This document shows positions 54,751-63,395 of a stretch of DNA of 64,000 bases, one piece after another (position 1 is the stretch's first letter; the number at the start of each line of letters is the position of its first letter). The position numbers were made by a program, and so were the translations under genes. Location: assembly GCF_016735685.1 (NCBI RefSeq), contig NZ_JAERRA010000001.1, forward strand, positions 682,001-746,000. Reading direction: 5' to 3'. A model generated the notes under the pieces. It did not search any database. It was given only the letters and a program-made list of their open reading frames with translations, and was not told the DNA's origin. This DNA is from Piscinibacter lacus (GTDB lineage: Bacteria; Pseudomonadota; Gammaproteobacteria; Burkholderiales; Burkholderiaceae_C).

Positions 54751-56177
54751 GGCAGGACGGCGGGCAGGCGATCGAGGGGGAGTTGCAGCACGTCCTCCAG
54801 CGCCGCGCGGGCCTGGTCGAGGGCATGGTCGGCCGCCAGCCGGCGGCTGCGGGCGTCGAGGTCCAGGGCCTGGGCATCGAGCAGGGCCAGGCGGTCCTGG
54901 TGACCGGCGGCCAGGCCGGCCTCGACCCGGGCGCGCTGGGCTGCGGCGGCGGCCTCGGCCGCTCCGGCGGCGGCCCGGGCCGATTCGGCCGCGGCCAGAT
55001 CGGCGCGGGCCCGGGCCAGCTCGACCAGGGCCTCGGCCTGCACGCGCAGGCAGGCGGCGGCGGCGGCCTCGCGTTCGGCGCGGGCGCGGGCCAGGGCCGG
55101 CGCATTGCCCTCGGCCGGCGGGCCGATCACCCGCAGGCCCAGGGTCCAGAGGCGGTCGCCCTGGTCCCAGGCCAGGCCGGGCGCGAACTGGATCTCGGGC
55201 CAGCGCCGCGCCCATTCGGCCCGCTGCCGGGCCTCGGCCGCGGCATGGCGGGCCAGGGCGGCGCGCAGGTCCAGGCGGTGGAGCAGGGCCGCCGCTTGCA
55301 GGCGGCCGGGATCGAGCGGCGGGGCGGCGGGCGGGCGCTCGTCCAGCGTCAGGCCGGCCAGGGCCTCGGGCGTCAGGCCGGCGGCGGCGCCCAGGGCCAG
55401 GCGGGCACGGGCCTCGGCCTGCCGGGCCTGATCGGTCGCGGCGCGGGCCGCGGCCTGGGCGCGCTCGGCGGCCTGCACGGCGGGGGCATCCAGCGCGCCT
55501 TGCGCAAGCTGCTTGGCCAGGGCGGCATGGCGCGCCTCGGCCAGGGCCTGGCGCTCGGCCTGCAAGGCCTGCGCGGCGCGTGCGGCCCGCCAGTCGGCAT
55601 GGCGCTCGCGCAGCGCGCGGTGCACCGACCAGACGCTGTGGGCCAGCTCGAAACGGGCCGCCTCGACCCGGGCCTGGCCCGCCTCGGCCTCGGCCGCGCG
55701 GCGGGCCTGGCCGCTGCGACCCAGGGGCAGGGCTTCCAGGGCGATGGCCAGGCTCCATGGGGAGCGACTGGCCTCGCCCCGCTCGCTGTGCGCCTCCAGG
55801 CCCAGGGCCAGTTCGGGGCGCGGCAGCCGGCCGGGCGACTCGGCCTCCAGCGCCGCCTGGCGGGCACGGGCCTCGGCCAGGGCGGGCTGGCGCAGCAGGG
55901 CCAGGGCGCTCAGGGCCGGAAGATCCCAGCGCGGCAGCGGCCAGACGGCGGTCTCCAGCCCGCGGGCGCGCAGCGATTCGCGCAGCGCCGGGCTGTCGGG
56001 CTGCAGGGCCTGCCACTGCGCCTGCTGGGCGGCCAGGTCGAGCGGCTCGGCCGCCTGATGCGGGGCGGCGCAGGCGACCAGCCCGAGCAGCGCCGCCAGG
56101 ATCAAGCGCCGGGGGCTGCGGCCCGCCGGCCGCAGGGGCTCGGGCGCGCAGGGGGGCGGGAAAACCTTCGGGAACAT
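54747..56177 (-). CDS. TolC-family outer-membrane lipoprotein (CzcC-like)
   Basis: Outer-membrane channel of an RND efflux system, 476 aa. A signal with lipobox L-G-L-V-A-C (Cys36) suggests lipid anchoring, and the basic R-R-L-I-L segment precedes it. The remainder is dominated by Ala/Arg/Glu/Gln helices in two hairpins (about 90-260 and 300-465), with Ala alone making a very large share. Strand regions such as W-P-E-I-Q-F-A-P-G-L-A-W near 335-347 match the TolC pattern. It is the first gene of the operon, coupled to the adaptor by ATGA. No metal regulator gene is next to it. Confidence 0.85.
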   Translation of the reverse strand: MFPKVFPPPCAPEPLRPAGRSPRRLILAALLGLVACAAPHQAAEPLDLAAQQAQWQALQPDSPALRESLRARGLETAVWPLPRWDLPALSALALLRQPALAEARARQAALEAESPGRLPRPELALGLEAHSERGEASRSPWSLAIALEALPLGRSGQARRAAEAEAGQARVEAARFELAHSVWSVHRALRERHADWRAARAAQALQAERQALAEARHAALAKQLAQGALDAPAVQAAERAQAAARAATDQARQAEARARLALGAAAGLTPEALAGLTLDERPPAAPPLDPGRLQAAALLHRLDLRAALARHAAAEARQRAEWARRWPEIQFAPGLAWDQGDRLWTLGLRVIGPPAEGNAPALARARAEREAAAAACLRVQAEALVELARARADLAAAESARAAAGAAEAAAAAQRARVEAGLAAGHQDRLALLDAQALDLDARSRRLAADHALDQARAALEDVLQLPLDRLPAVLP

Positions 56178-56296
56178 TTCCCCATCCTAGCGAGCCGCCG
56201 GTCGGCCTCCGGCCCGGGATTCGCCGGGTCGACAAGTGCCCGCCGGCGGGCCAGCCCCGGCCCGGCGCCCGGCCCGGTCGCCGGGCTGGCGCGTGC

Positions 56297-57346
56297 TCAG
56301 CGGGCGCTGTCGCGCGCGGGGCGCTCGGGCTTGGCGGCTGTCGCGGCCATGGGCTGGAAGCGCTGCGGCGGCCGCGGCGCGCGGGCGTAGAGGCCCTCGA
56401 CCTGCGGCAGGCTGCGGCGGATGTCCTCGATGCGGGTGCCGTGCGAGGGATGGGTCGAGAGGAACTGCGGCGGCGCGCCCTTGGAAGCCTGGCCCATCTT
56501 CTGCCACAGGCTGATGCCGGCGGCCGGGTCGTAGCCGGAGCGGGCCGCCAGCTCCATGCCGATCAGGTCGGCCTCGGTCTCGTCCTCGCGGCCGAACTTC
56601 ATCGTCAGCAACTGGGTGCCGAGGTTGGCCGCCGCATCGCCGACCGCGCCCAGGCCCAGCAGTTGCGCGCCCAGCTTCAGGCCCAGGCTGGTGGCCGAGC
56701 TTTTGCCGATGCGCTCGCGGGCATGCTCGCGCAGGGCATGGGCGACCTCGTGGCCCATGATGGTCGCGACCTCGTCGTCGTCGAGCTGCAACTGCTGCAG
56801 GATGCCGCTGTAGAAGGCGATCTTGCCGCCCGGCATGCAGAAGGCATTGATCTGGTTCGAGCCCAGCAGGTTGACCTCCCAGCGCCAGTTCTTCGAGCGC
56901 GGGTTCCACTCGGTCGCGAAGGGCACAATGCGATCGGCGATCACGCGCAGGCGGCGGGACTGGGGATGGTCCGCCCCGGCCAGCGCATTCTTCTGCCGCG
57001 CCTGGGCCAGCATCTGGGCATATTGCTGGGCGGCGGCGGCTTCGATCTCCTCGGCCGGCACCAGGCCCACGGCCCAGCTCTTCTTGCCCACGTCCACGCC
57101 CTCGCGTGCCCAGGCCGGCAGGGCCAGTGCGGCGCCCGCGCCCAGCAGGGCGGTCGCGCCGCGTCGCCGCGCGGGGTTGCGCGGGGCGGTGCCCGCCGCA
57201 TCCTCGGCCCCTCTCAGGGCGCGGGCCGAGAAGCCGCTGAAGCCGCCATAGGCATTCAGTGCGCCCAGGGCGGCGCACCAGGCGCAGTGCGCGCGTTCGT
57301 CCGGCACGGCGTGCGGGGCGGGGGAGGGGGTGTGCAACTCGCTCAT
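56297..57346 (-). CDS. M48-family zinc metalloprotease
   Basis: A 349-aa peptidase of the M48 (BepA/LoiP-like) type. The zinc motif H-E-V-A-H is at 199-203, with a third ligand Glu in E-D-E-T-E-A-D near 255. N-A-F-C-M-P-G-G at 167-174 and T-H-P-S-H-G-T-R near 310-317 are further family marks. Residues about 62-81 (R-R-G-A-T-A-L-L-G-A-G-A-A-L-A-L-P-A-W-A) look like a membrane or signal segment, but 60 residues come before it, including C-A-W-C at 21-24. An internal start would make a normal exported protease, so the start is uncertain. It lies 6 nt downstream of the AmpG-like gene. Outer-membrane protein quality control is the likely role. Confidence 0.87.
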   Translation of the reverse strand: MSELHTPSPAPHAVPDERAHCAWCAALGALNAYGGFSGFSARALRGAEDAAGTAPRNPARRRGATALLGAGAALALPAWAREGVDVGKKSWAVGLVPAEEIEAAAAQQYAQMLAQARQKNALAGADHPQSRRLRVIADRIVPFATEWNPRSKNWRWEVNLLGSNQINAFCMPGGKIAFYSGILQQLQLDDDEVATIMGHEVAHALREHARERIGKSSATSLGLKLGAQLLGLGAVGDAAANLGTQLLTMKFGREDETEADLIGMELAARSGYDPAAGISLWQKMGQASKGAPPQFLSTHPSHGTRIEDIRRSLPQVEGLYARAPRPPQRFQPMAATAAKPERPARDSAR

Positions 57347-57352
57347 GGGGTC

Positions 57353-58879
57353 TCAGACAGGTTCGTCGGCCGGGCGTTCCACCATGCGCTTGACAGCCGG
57401 CAGCAGCGCATAGGCCGGAAAGGCCAGCCAGAAGGTCAGGAAGAAGTAGGCCGGGTAGCCCATGGCCTCGGCGCCCAGGCCGCCGGCCCAGCCCGCCACC
57501 GCCCGGCTGAAGGCGAAGACGCTGGACAGGATGGCGTATTCCGTCGTGGCCCGCGCGCGGCCGGTGATGCCCATCAGGAAGGCCAGGAAGGCGCCGGTGC
57601 CCAGGCCGCCGGTCAGGCTCTCCAGCGCACTGGCGCCATAGACCAGGGCTTGCGCGGCCAGGTCGGGCGGCAGGGCCGGCTGCGCGATGCTGCCGGCCGG
57701 CACCAGGCTGGCGACCAGGGCGTACCCCAGGTTCGACAGCGCCTGCCACAGGCCCAGCACCCACAGCCCGCGGAACAGCCCGACGCGGTCCACATACCAG
57801 CCGCCGATCAGGCCGCCGGCGATCGACAGGCCCAGGCCCAGGTTGACGCTGACCAGGCCGATCTGCGCATTGCTGAAGCCGGCATCCACCCAGTAGGGCT
57901 TGACCATGAAGCCCATGGCCGCATCGCCCAGCTTGAAGCTCAGGATGAAGAGCAGCACGGCGACCATGCCGGGCCGCGTCAGCAGGCCGATCCAGGCGCC
58001 GAAGGCCGGGCCCTGCGCCAGGGCCGCGGCCTCGGGATGGCGTGCCGCCCGCACCAGCAGGGTGGCGCCGGCCAGCATCAGGCCGACCGGCAGCGCGCCG
58101 CGGAACCAGGCGCTGCCGGCCACGGCGGTGATCGCATCCCATCCCATGGCGCGGGCCAGCGGGCCGAGCACCGGCCACAGCAGGCCGGCCAGCACCAGGC
58201 CCAGGGCCAGCAGCCAGCGCGGTTGCGCGCGCAGCCGCGCCAGCTCGCGGCGCAGGCCGCCGGCCTGGGGCGGCGGGCCGGTACGCGCCGTCTCGCGCGG
58301 GGCGGCCAGGGCCATCAGCGCATTCAGGCCGAAGACGGCCGCGCCGATCAGCCAGGCCGCCGTCCAGCCCAGCGTGCCCGAGACGACCAGCAGGCCGCCG
58401 GCCATCAGCATGCCGGCGCGGTAGAAGCCGATCCGCAGGCCGTTGGCCAGGCCGTAGGTCTGGCGGTCGAGCATCTCGATGGTGTGGCCGTCGGTCGCGA
58501 TGTCGTTGGTGGCCGACAGCAGGGTGAAGAGGCCGATCGCGATCCACACCCCGCTGGCCACGCCGCCGCCGGCCTCGGCCCCGCCGTGCAGGCCGAAGCC
58601 CAGCAGCACGAGCGCCATGCCGGCATGGGCCGCGGCGATCCAGCGGCGGTGGTGGCGGGTCCAGTCGATCAGCGGAGCCCAGAGGAACTTGATCGTCCAG
58701 GCCAGGCCCAGCAGCGAAAGCAGGCCGATCTCGGCCAGGTTCACGCCCTGCTGGCGGAAGTGGACCGGGAAGAGGTCATAGAAGACGCCGAGCGGCAGCC
58801 CCTCGCCGAAGTAGAGCAGCGCGACCCAGAACAGCTTGCGGCGGTAGGCCGGGCGGGGCACGGCGGCATCCAAGGACAT
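57353..58879 (-). CDS. ampG: AmpG-like muropeptide permease (major facilitator superfamily)
   Basis: A 508-aa MFS transporter with 12-14 predicted helices. The start R-K-L-F-W-V-A-L-L-Y-F-G-E-G-L-P-L-G (14-31) and L-A-W-T-I-K-F-L-W-A-P-L-I-D near 58-71 are typical of AmpG, which imports GlcNAc-anhydroMurNAc peptides for cell-wall recycling. Y-G-A-S-A-L-E-S-L-T-G-G-L-G-T-G-A-F near 424-441 also fits. The gene is followed by the M48 protease gene at 6 nt. A role for another solute cannot be ruled out for divergent AmpG relatives. Confidence 0.85.
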   Translation of the reverse strand: MSLDAAVPRPAYRRKLFWVALLYFGEGLPLGVFYDLFPVHFRQQGVNLAEIGLLSLLGLAWTIKFLWAPLIDWTRHHRRWIAAAHAGMALVLLGFGLHGGAEAGGGVASGVWIAIGLFTLLSATNDIATDGHTIEMLDRQTYGLANGLRIGFYRAGMLMAGGLLVVSGTLGWTAAWLIGAAVFGLNALMALAAPRETARTGPPPQAGGLRRELARLRAQPRWLLALGLVLAGLLWPVLGPLARAMGWDAITAVAGSAWFRGALPVGLMLAGATLLVRAARHPEAAALAQGPAFGAWIGLLTRPGMVAVLLFILSFKLGDAAMGFMVKPYWVDAGFSNAQIGLVSVNLGLGLSIAGGLIGGWYVDRVGLFRGLWVLGLWQALSNLGYALVASLVPAGSIAQPALPPDLAAQALVYGASALESLTGGLGTGAFLAFLMGITGRARATTEYAILSSVFAFSRAVAGWAGGLGAEAMGYPAYFFLTFWLAFPAYALLPAVKRMVERPADEPV

Positions 58880-58909
58880 GGCCCATTCTAGGAAGGGCCC
58901 CGGCGGGCC

Positions 58910-59851
58910 TCAGACGCCCAGCATGCGCCGCAGGTTCTGCACCGCCGCGCCCGAGGCGCCCTTGCCCAGGTTGTCCAGCCGCGCGACGAGCAGGGCATGG
59001 CCGCGGGCCGCATTGCCATAGACCCGCAGCTCCAGCCGGTTGCTGTCGTTCAGGGCCTCGGGTTCAAGCTTGGCGCCTTCGGCCGCCAGGGCCTCGGGCG
59101 GCAGCACGCGCACCCACTCGCTGCCGGCATAGCGCGCGGCCAGGGCGGCATGCAGGGCCTCGGGCGCGGGCCGGCCGGGCAGCAGGTCCAGGTGCAGGGC
59201 GATCTGCACCAGCATGCCCTGCTTGAAGCGGCCCACGCTGGGCACGAAGATGGGCCGGCGGCTCAGGCCGCCGAAGGCCATGATCTCGGCCACATGCTTG
59301 TGCTCCAGCGCCAGGCCGTAAAGCTCGAAGGCCGGGGCCGTGCTGCCCGGGGCCTCGTAGGCTTCGATCATGCCGCGGCCGCCGCCCGAATAGCCGCTGA
59401 CGGCATGGATGGCGACGGGGTGGTCGGCCGCCATGAGCCCGGCATCGATCAACGGCCGCAGCAGCGCGATCGCGCCGGTCGGGTAGCAGCCCGGGTTGGC
59501 GACCCGGCGCGAGGCCGCGATGGCCGCATCCTGGGCCGCGGACAGCTCGGGCAGGCCATAGGTCCAGCCGGGCGCGACACGGTGCGCGGTGCTGGCATCG
59601 ACGATCTTCGGCCCGCCGCCGGGCAGGGCATCGCAGAGCGCGACCGACTCGCGGGCCGCATCGTCGTGCAGGCAGAGCACGACCAGGTCGACGCCGCCCA
59701 TCAGGGCCTGCTTGGCCTGCGGGTCCTTGCGCTGGGCCGGGTCGATGGACACCAGCTCGATGCCGGGCAGGCCGGCCAGGCGCTCGCGGATGCCGAGGCC
59801 CGTGGTGCCGGCTTCGCCGTCGATGAAGATGCGTGCAGGGCGGGAGCTCAT
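58910..59851 (-). CDS. argC: N-acetyl-gamma-glutamyl-phosphate reductase, short type
   Basis: NADPH-dependent enzyme of arginine synthesis that reduces N-acetylglutamyl phosphate to the semialdehyde. At 313 aa it belongs to the shorter ArgC type (type 2). The dinucleotide region is [12 protein letters not shown] at 8-19, and the active-site cysteine is Cys122 in [10 protein letters not shown]. The segments S-G-Y-S-G-G-G-R and R-P-I-F-V-P-S-V-G also fit. The ATG at 59851 is preceded by a purine-poor leader, so the ribosome site is weak. It lies divergent from sucC. Confidence 0.94.
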   Translation of the reverse strand: MSSRPARIFIDGEAGTTGLGIRERLAGLPGIELVSIDPAQRKDPQAKQALMGGVDLVVLCLHDDAARESVALCDALPGGGPKIVDASTAHRVAPGWTYGLPELSAAQDAAIAASRRVANPGCYPTGAIALLRPLIDAGLMAADHPVAIHAVSGYSGGGRGMIEAYEAPGSTAPAFELYGLALEHKHVAEIMAFGGLSRRPIFVPSVGRFKQGMLVQIALHLDLLPGRPAPEALHAALAARYAGSEWVRVLPPEALAAEGAKLEPEALNDSNRLELRVYGNAARGHALLVARLDNLGKGASGAAVQNLRRMLGV

Positions 59852-60316
59852 GGGCGTGGCGTCGGGCGGGGTCGTCGGGCGGGGCGGGCGCTGCGCGGCG
59901 CGAGGGCAAGGCCTGCGTCAGCGTGCGGACTTGAAATTGTCGTTCGAGCCGGTGACGGGGCTGCGACGCGAGGCCGGGCCGGACCCCTCGCTGCACCCCG
60001 CGCCCACCGCACCCATCGCAACAATCCGGGCCTTCCGACCCGTCGATGCTGCAATGCACCATGATAGAGTGAAGTGCTCCGTGGACGGCACAGCCTGTCC
60101 GCTGCGGGAGCGCTTCGCGTCCTGCGATGCCGACCGCCCCCCACGCCGTCCTCGACCCTCTCCTCGCCCCCTGCCGTGGTGCAGCCACGGACGCGGGGCA
60201 GCCGGGTGGAGGCGCGACCGGTCACGACCCGGCGCCGATCGGCCGGGCCGACGACCTCCCGACCGCTGCACCGGCACCCGTGGTGCAGCACCCATGACCT
60301 CGAAGAGGCTCCGCAC
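59852..60316. other. Intergenic region between argC and sucC
   Basis: 465 bp with no convincing gene. It should contain the divergent promoters for argC and sucCD. A locally AT-richer stretch with TTGAAATTGT is at 59931-59940 and CATGATAGAGTG is near 60059-60070, but no standard -35/-10 pair at 16-18 nt is evident. Open frames crossing it have Pro/Arg-rich, shadow-like composition. No RNA structure with a known consensus was recognised. Confidence 0.5.
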
Positions 60317-61483
60317 ATGAAGATCCACGAATACCAAGGCAAGGACATCCTGCGCCAGTTCGGCATACCGGTGCCGCGCGGCATTCCCGCGTTCACCGTG
60401 CAGGAGGCGGTGGAGGCCGCGCAGCAACTGGGCGGCCCGGTCTGGGTCATCAAGGCCCAGATCCATGCCGGCGGCCGCGGCAAGGGCGGCGGCGTCAAGG
60501 TCACCAAGACCCTCGAGGGCGTCAAGGACCTGGCCAATCGCATCCTCGGCATGCAACTGGTCACGCACCAGACCGGCGCCGAAGGGCAGAAGGTCCGCCG
60601 CCTCTACATCGAGGAAGGTGCGGACATCCTGAAGGAGTACTACGTCTCGCTGGTCACCGACCGCGCGACGCAGAAGGTCGCCTTCATCGCCTCCAGCGAA
60701 GGCGGCATGGACATCGAGGAAGTCGCCCACCGCACGCCCGAGAAGATCATCACCGAGCTGATCGATCCGCTGAGCGGCCTGGGCGAGGCGCAGGCCCGCA
60801 AGATCGCCACGGCCATCGGCCTGCCGGAAGGCTCGCAGGCCCAGGCTGTCGAGCTGTTCCAGAACCTCTACAGCTGCTACATGGAAACGGATGCCTCGCT
60901 GGTCGAGATCAATCCGCTGAACTGCGACAGCCAGGGCAAGTTGATCGCGCTCGACGCGAAGTTCAACTTCGACGCGAATGCGCTGTTCCGTCACCCGGAG
61001 ATCGTCGCCTACCGCGACCTCGACGAGGAAGACCCGGCCGAGATCGAGGCCAGCAAGTTCGACCTGGCCTACATCCAGCTCGACGGCAACATTGGCTGCC
61101 TGGTCAATGGCGCCGGCCTGGCCATGGCCACCATGGACACCATCAAGCTCTTCGGCGGCGAGCCGGCGAACTTCCTGGACGTGGGCGGCGGCGCGACCGC
61201 CGAGAAGGTCACCGAGGCCTTCAAGATCATGCTCAAGAACCCCGATGTGAAGGCCATCCTGGTCAACATCTTCGGCGGCATCATGCGCTGCGACACCATC
61301 GCCGAGGGCGTGGTCACTGCCTCTCGCGCGGTGGGCCTGTCGGTGCCGCTGGTGGTGCGCATGAAGGGCACCAACGAGGACCTGGGCAAGAAGATCCTGG
61401 CCGACTCCGGCCTGCCGATCATCAGCGCCGACACCATGGCCGATGCGGCCACCCGGGTCGTCGCCGCCGCCGCTGCTGCCTGA
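60317..61483 (+). CDS. sucC: Succinyl-CoA synthetase beta subunit
   Basis: The 388-aa ADP/GDP-forming beta subunit of the TCA-cycle enzyme. The ATP-grasp start [12 protein letters not shown] is clear, followed by [14 protein letters not shown] near 48-61, E-I-N-P-L near 199-203, and the C-terminal G-G-I-M-R-C-D and M-K-G-T-N-E-D that contact the alpha subunit. AGAGG lies 6-10 nt before the ATG. sucD follows after 16 nt, giving a two-gene operon ending at a strong terminator. Confidence 0.97.
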   Translation: MKIHEYQGKDILRQFGIPVPRGIPAFTVQEAVEAAQQLGGPVWVIKAQIHAGGRGKGGGVKVTKTLEGVKDLANRILGMQLVTHQTGAEGQKVRRLYIEEGADILKEYYVSLVTDRATQKVAFIASSEGGMDIEEVAHRTPEKIITELIDPLSGLGEAQARKIATAIGLPEGSQAQAVELFQNLYSCYMETDASLVEINPLNCDSQGKLIALDAKFNFDANALFRHPEIVAYRDLDEEDPAEIEASKFDLAYIQLDGNIGCLVNGAGLAMATMDTIKLFGGEPANFLDVGGGATAEKVTEAFKIMLKNPDVKAILVNIFGGIMRCDTIAEGVVTASRAVGLSVPLVVRMKGTNEDLGKKILADSGLPIISADTMADAATRVVAAAAAA

Positions 61484-61499
61484 CCCCGGAAGGACCCCC

Positions 61500-62393
61500 A
61501 TGAGCATCCTGATCAACAAGGACACCCGGGTCATCACCCAGGGCATCACCGGCAAGACCGGCCAGTTCCACACCCTGGGCTGCCAGGCCTACGCGATGGG
61601 CAAGGACTGCTTCGTCGCCGGCGTGAATCCCAAGAAGGCGGGCGAGAAGTTCTCGGACATCCCCATCTTCGCCAGCGTCACCGAGGCCAAGGGCGCGACC
61701 GGCGCCAATGCCAGCGTGATCTATGTGCCGCCCGCGGGCGCCGCGGCGGCCATCTGGGAAGCGGTCGAGGCCGACCTGGACCTGGTCATCTGCATCACCG
61801 AAGGCATTCCCGTGAAGGACATGCTGATCGTGCGCAACAAGATGAAGGCCAAGGAAGCCGCCGGCGGCAAGAAGACCCTGCTGCTGGGCCCCAACTGCCC
61901 GGGCCTGATCACGCCTGAGGAAATCAAGATCGGCATCATGCCGGGCCACATCCACCGCAAGGGCCGCATCGGCGTGGTCAGCCGCTCGGGCACGCTGACC
62001 TATGAAGCCGTCGCGCAGCTCACCGAGCTGGGCCTGGGCCAGTCGACCGCGGTCGGCATCGGCGGCGACCCGATCAACGGCCTCAAGCACATCGACGTGA
62101 TGCAGGCCTTCAACGACGATCCGGACACCGATGCGGTGATCATGATCGGCGAGATCGGCGGCCCGGACGAAGCCGAAGCCGCGCGCTGGTGCAAGGCGAA
62201 CATGAAGAAGCCGGTGGTCGGCTTCATCGCCGGCGTCACCGCCCCCCCGGGCAAACGCATGGGCCATGCCGGCGCGCTGATCTCGGGCGGCGCCGACACC
62301 GCCGATGCCAAGCTGGCCATCATGGAGGAATGCGGCTTCACCGTGACCCGCAATCCCTCCGAGATGGCGCGCCTGCTCAAGAAGATGCTGTGA
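61500..62393 (+). CDS. sucD: Succinyl-CoA synthetase alpha subunit
   Basis: The 297-aa alpha subunit, which binds CoA and carries the phosphohistidine intermediate. The CoA-binding part begins [13 protein letters not shown] near 13-25, and the active histidine is His256 in [14 protein letters not shown] near 219-223 is the family motif that interacts with the beta subunit. A ribosome site GGAAGGA precedes the ATG at 61500. It lies 16 nt after sucC. Confidence 0.97.
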   Translation: MSILINKDTRVITQGITGKTGQFHTLGCQAYAMGKDCFVAGVNPKKAGEKFSDIPIFASVTEAKGATGANASVIYVPPAGAAAAIWEAVEADLDLVICITEGIPVKDMLIVRNKMKAKEAAGGKKTLLLGPNCPGLITPEEIKIGIMPGHIHRKGRIGVVSRSGTLTYEAVAQLTELGLGQSTAVGIGGDPINGLKHIDVMQAFNDDPDTDAVIMIGEIGGPDEAEAARWCKANMKKPVVGFIAGVTAPPGKRMGHAGALISGGADTADAKLAIMEECGFTVTRNPSEMARLLKKML

Positions 62394-62453
62394 GCCAGCG
62401 GCGGCCCGCGGGCCGCCCCGCAGCGCATGCATCGCGCGGACAGCGCGCACGAC

Positions 62454-62475
62454 GGGGCCCTTCGGGGCCCTTTTT
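62454..62475 (+). terminator. Rho-independent terminator of sucCD
   Basis: A GGGGCCC stem pairs with GGGCCCT across loop TTCG (six GC pairs plus one G-U) and is followed by five T residues at 62471-62475. It is located 60 nt after the sucD stop. Confidence 0.9.
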
Positions 62476-62502
62476 CGTGGCCGCTCGCGCCGGCTGACGC
62501 GA

Positions 62503-62518
62503 TGCGTAGCACTACGCA
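62503..62518. promoter_or_regulatory. 16-bp dyad upstream of the TerC gene
   Basis: TGCGTAG-CA-CTACGCA is a perfect palindrome with 7-bp arms and a 2-bp centre, 110 nt before the TerC start. The small centre fits a protein-binding operator better than an RNA loop. I found no regulator gene next to it, so the partner is unknown. Confidence 0.4.
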
Positions 62519-62628
62519 CGGGAGCGTCGCGACCGACCCCTACACTCCCGCGCTGTTTCAGCCCCCCGGCTCGCGCCGGGCTGCGGGCGCCCCCCACACC
62601 CAGTCAAGACCAGCCAAGAGGATCCGCG

Positions 62629-63345
62629 ATGGAAGCCCTGATGACCCCCGAGTTCTGGATCGCCGTCGGGCAGATCATCATGATCGACATCCTGCTCGGC
62701 GGCGACAACGCGGTGGTCATCGCGCTGGCCTGCCGCAAGCTGCCGCCGGCCCAGCGCCGCCTCGGCATCCTGTGGGGCACGGCCGGCGCGATCGGCCTGC
62801 GGGTGATCCTGATCTTCTTCGCGCTGACCCTGCTGCAGATCCCGCTGCTCAAGATCGTCGGCGCCGTGCTGCTGCTGTGGATCGGCATCAAGCTGCTGAT
62901 GCCCGAGCATGACGACGAGCACGCCAACATCCAGGCTTCCGATAAGCTCTGGGCCGCGGTCAAGACGGTCATCGTTGCCGACCTGGTGATGAGCATCGAC
63001 AACGTCATCGCCATCGCCGGGGCCGCCGAGAGCGCGGGCGACCACCAGATGCCCCTGGTCATCTTCGGCCTGCTGGTCAGCATCCCGATCATCGTCTGGG
63101 GCTCGCAACTGGTCATCAAGCTGATGGACCGCTTCCCGGCCATCATCACCATCGGCGGCATGCTGCTGGGCTGGATCGCCGGCACCATGGCCGTGACCGA
63201 CCCGGCCCTGGTCAATCCGGACGTGATGGCTTCCGTCCCCAAGATCGAGGTGAGCGACACGCTCAAGTACGGCGCCGGCATCGCCGGGGCCTTGCTGGTG
63301 CTGGCCATCGGCAAGCTGGTCGGCGCGAAGAAGGCGGTCCACTGA
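62629..63345 (+). CDS. TerC-family membrane protein (YjbE type)
   Basis: A 238-aa integral membrane protein of the TerC family, subgroup YjbE, associated with manganese/metal-ion export and exoenzyme metalation in other bacteria. Two conserved acidic motifs are visible: D-I-L-L-G-G-D-N-A-V-V at about 20-30 and D-L-V-M-S-I-D-N-V-I at about 120-129, the presumed ion sites. Seven helices are predicted. GAGGATC lies before the ATG. I looked for a yybP-ykoY manganese riboswitch, which often precedes such genes, and did not find its consensus. The gene ends at a hairpin. Confidence 0.92.
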   Translation: MEALMTPEFWIAVGQIIMIDILLGGDNAVVIALACRKLPPAQRRLGILWGTAGAIGLRVILIFFALTLLQIPLLKIVGAVLLLWIGIKLLMPEHDDEHANIQASDKLWAAVKTVIVADLVMSIDNVIAIAGAAESAGDHQMPLVIFGLLVSIPIIVWGSQLVIKLMDRFPAIITIGGMLLGWIAGTMAVTDPALVNPDVMASVPKIEVSDTLKYGAGIAGALLVLAIGKLVGAKKAVH

Positions 63346-63350
63346 GGGGC

Positions 63351-63375
63351 CCGGGTCCGCAGGCTGCGGACCCGG
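63351..63375 (+). terminator. Hairpin after the TerC gene
   Basis: Perfect 11-bp stem CCGGGTCCGCA / TGCGGACCCGG with loop GGC, 6 nt after the TerC stop. There is no T-run. It probably ends or stabilises the TerC transcript before the kinase gene. Confidence 0.6.
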
Positions 63376-63395
63376 CGGATCGCCGCGCGCCCCCG

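Noticed and set aside
54749..58891. Plus-strand open frame of 1380 codons opposite the RND operon, protease and AmpG genes
   Set aside because: Antisense shadow; the minus-strand genes have lipobox, HEVAH and MFS features.
62476..62628. yybP-ykoY manganese riboswitch before TerC
   Set aside because: The conserved loop sequences are not recognisable; only a DNA-type palindrome is present.
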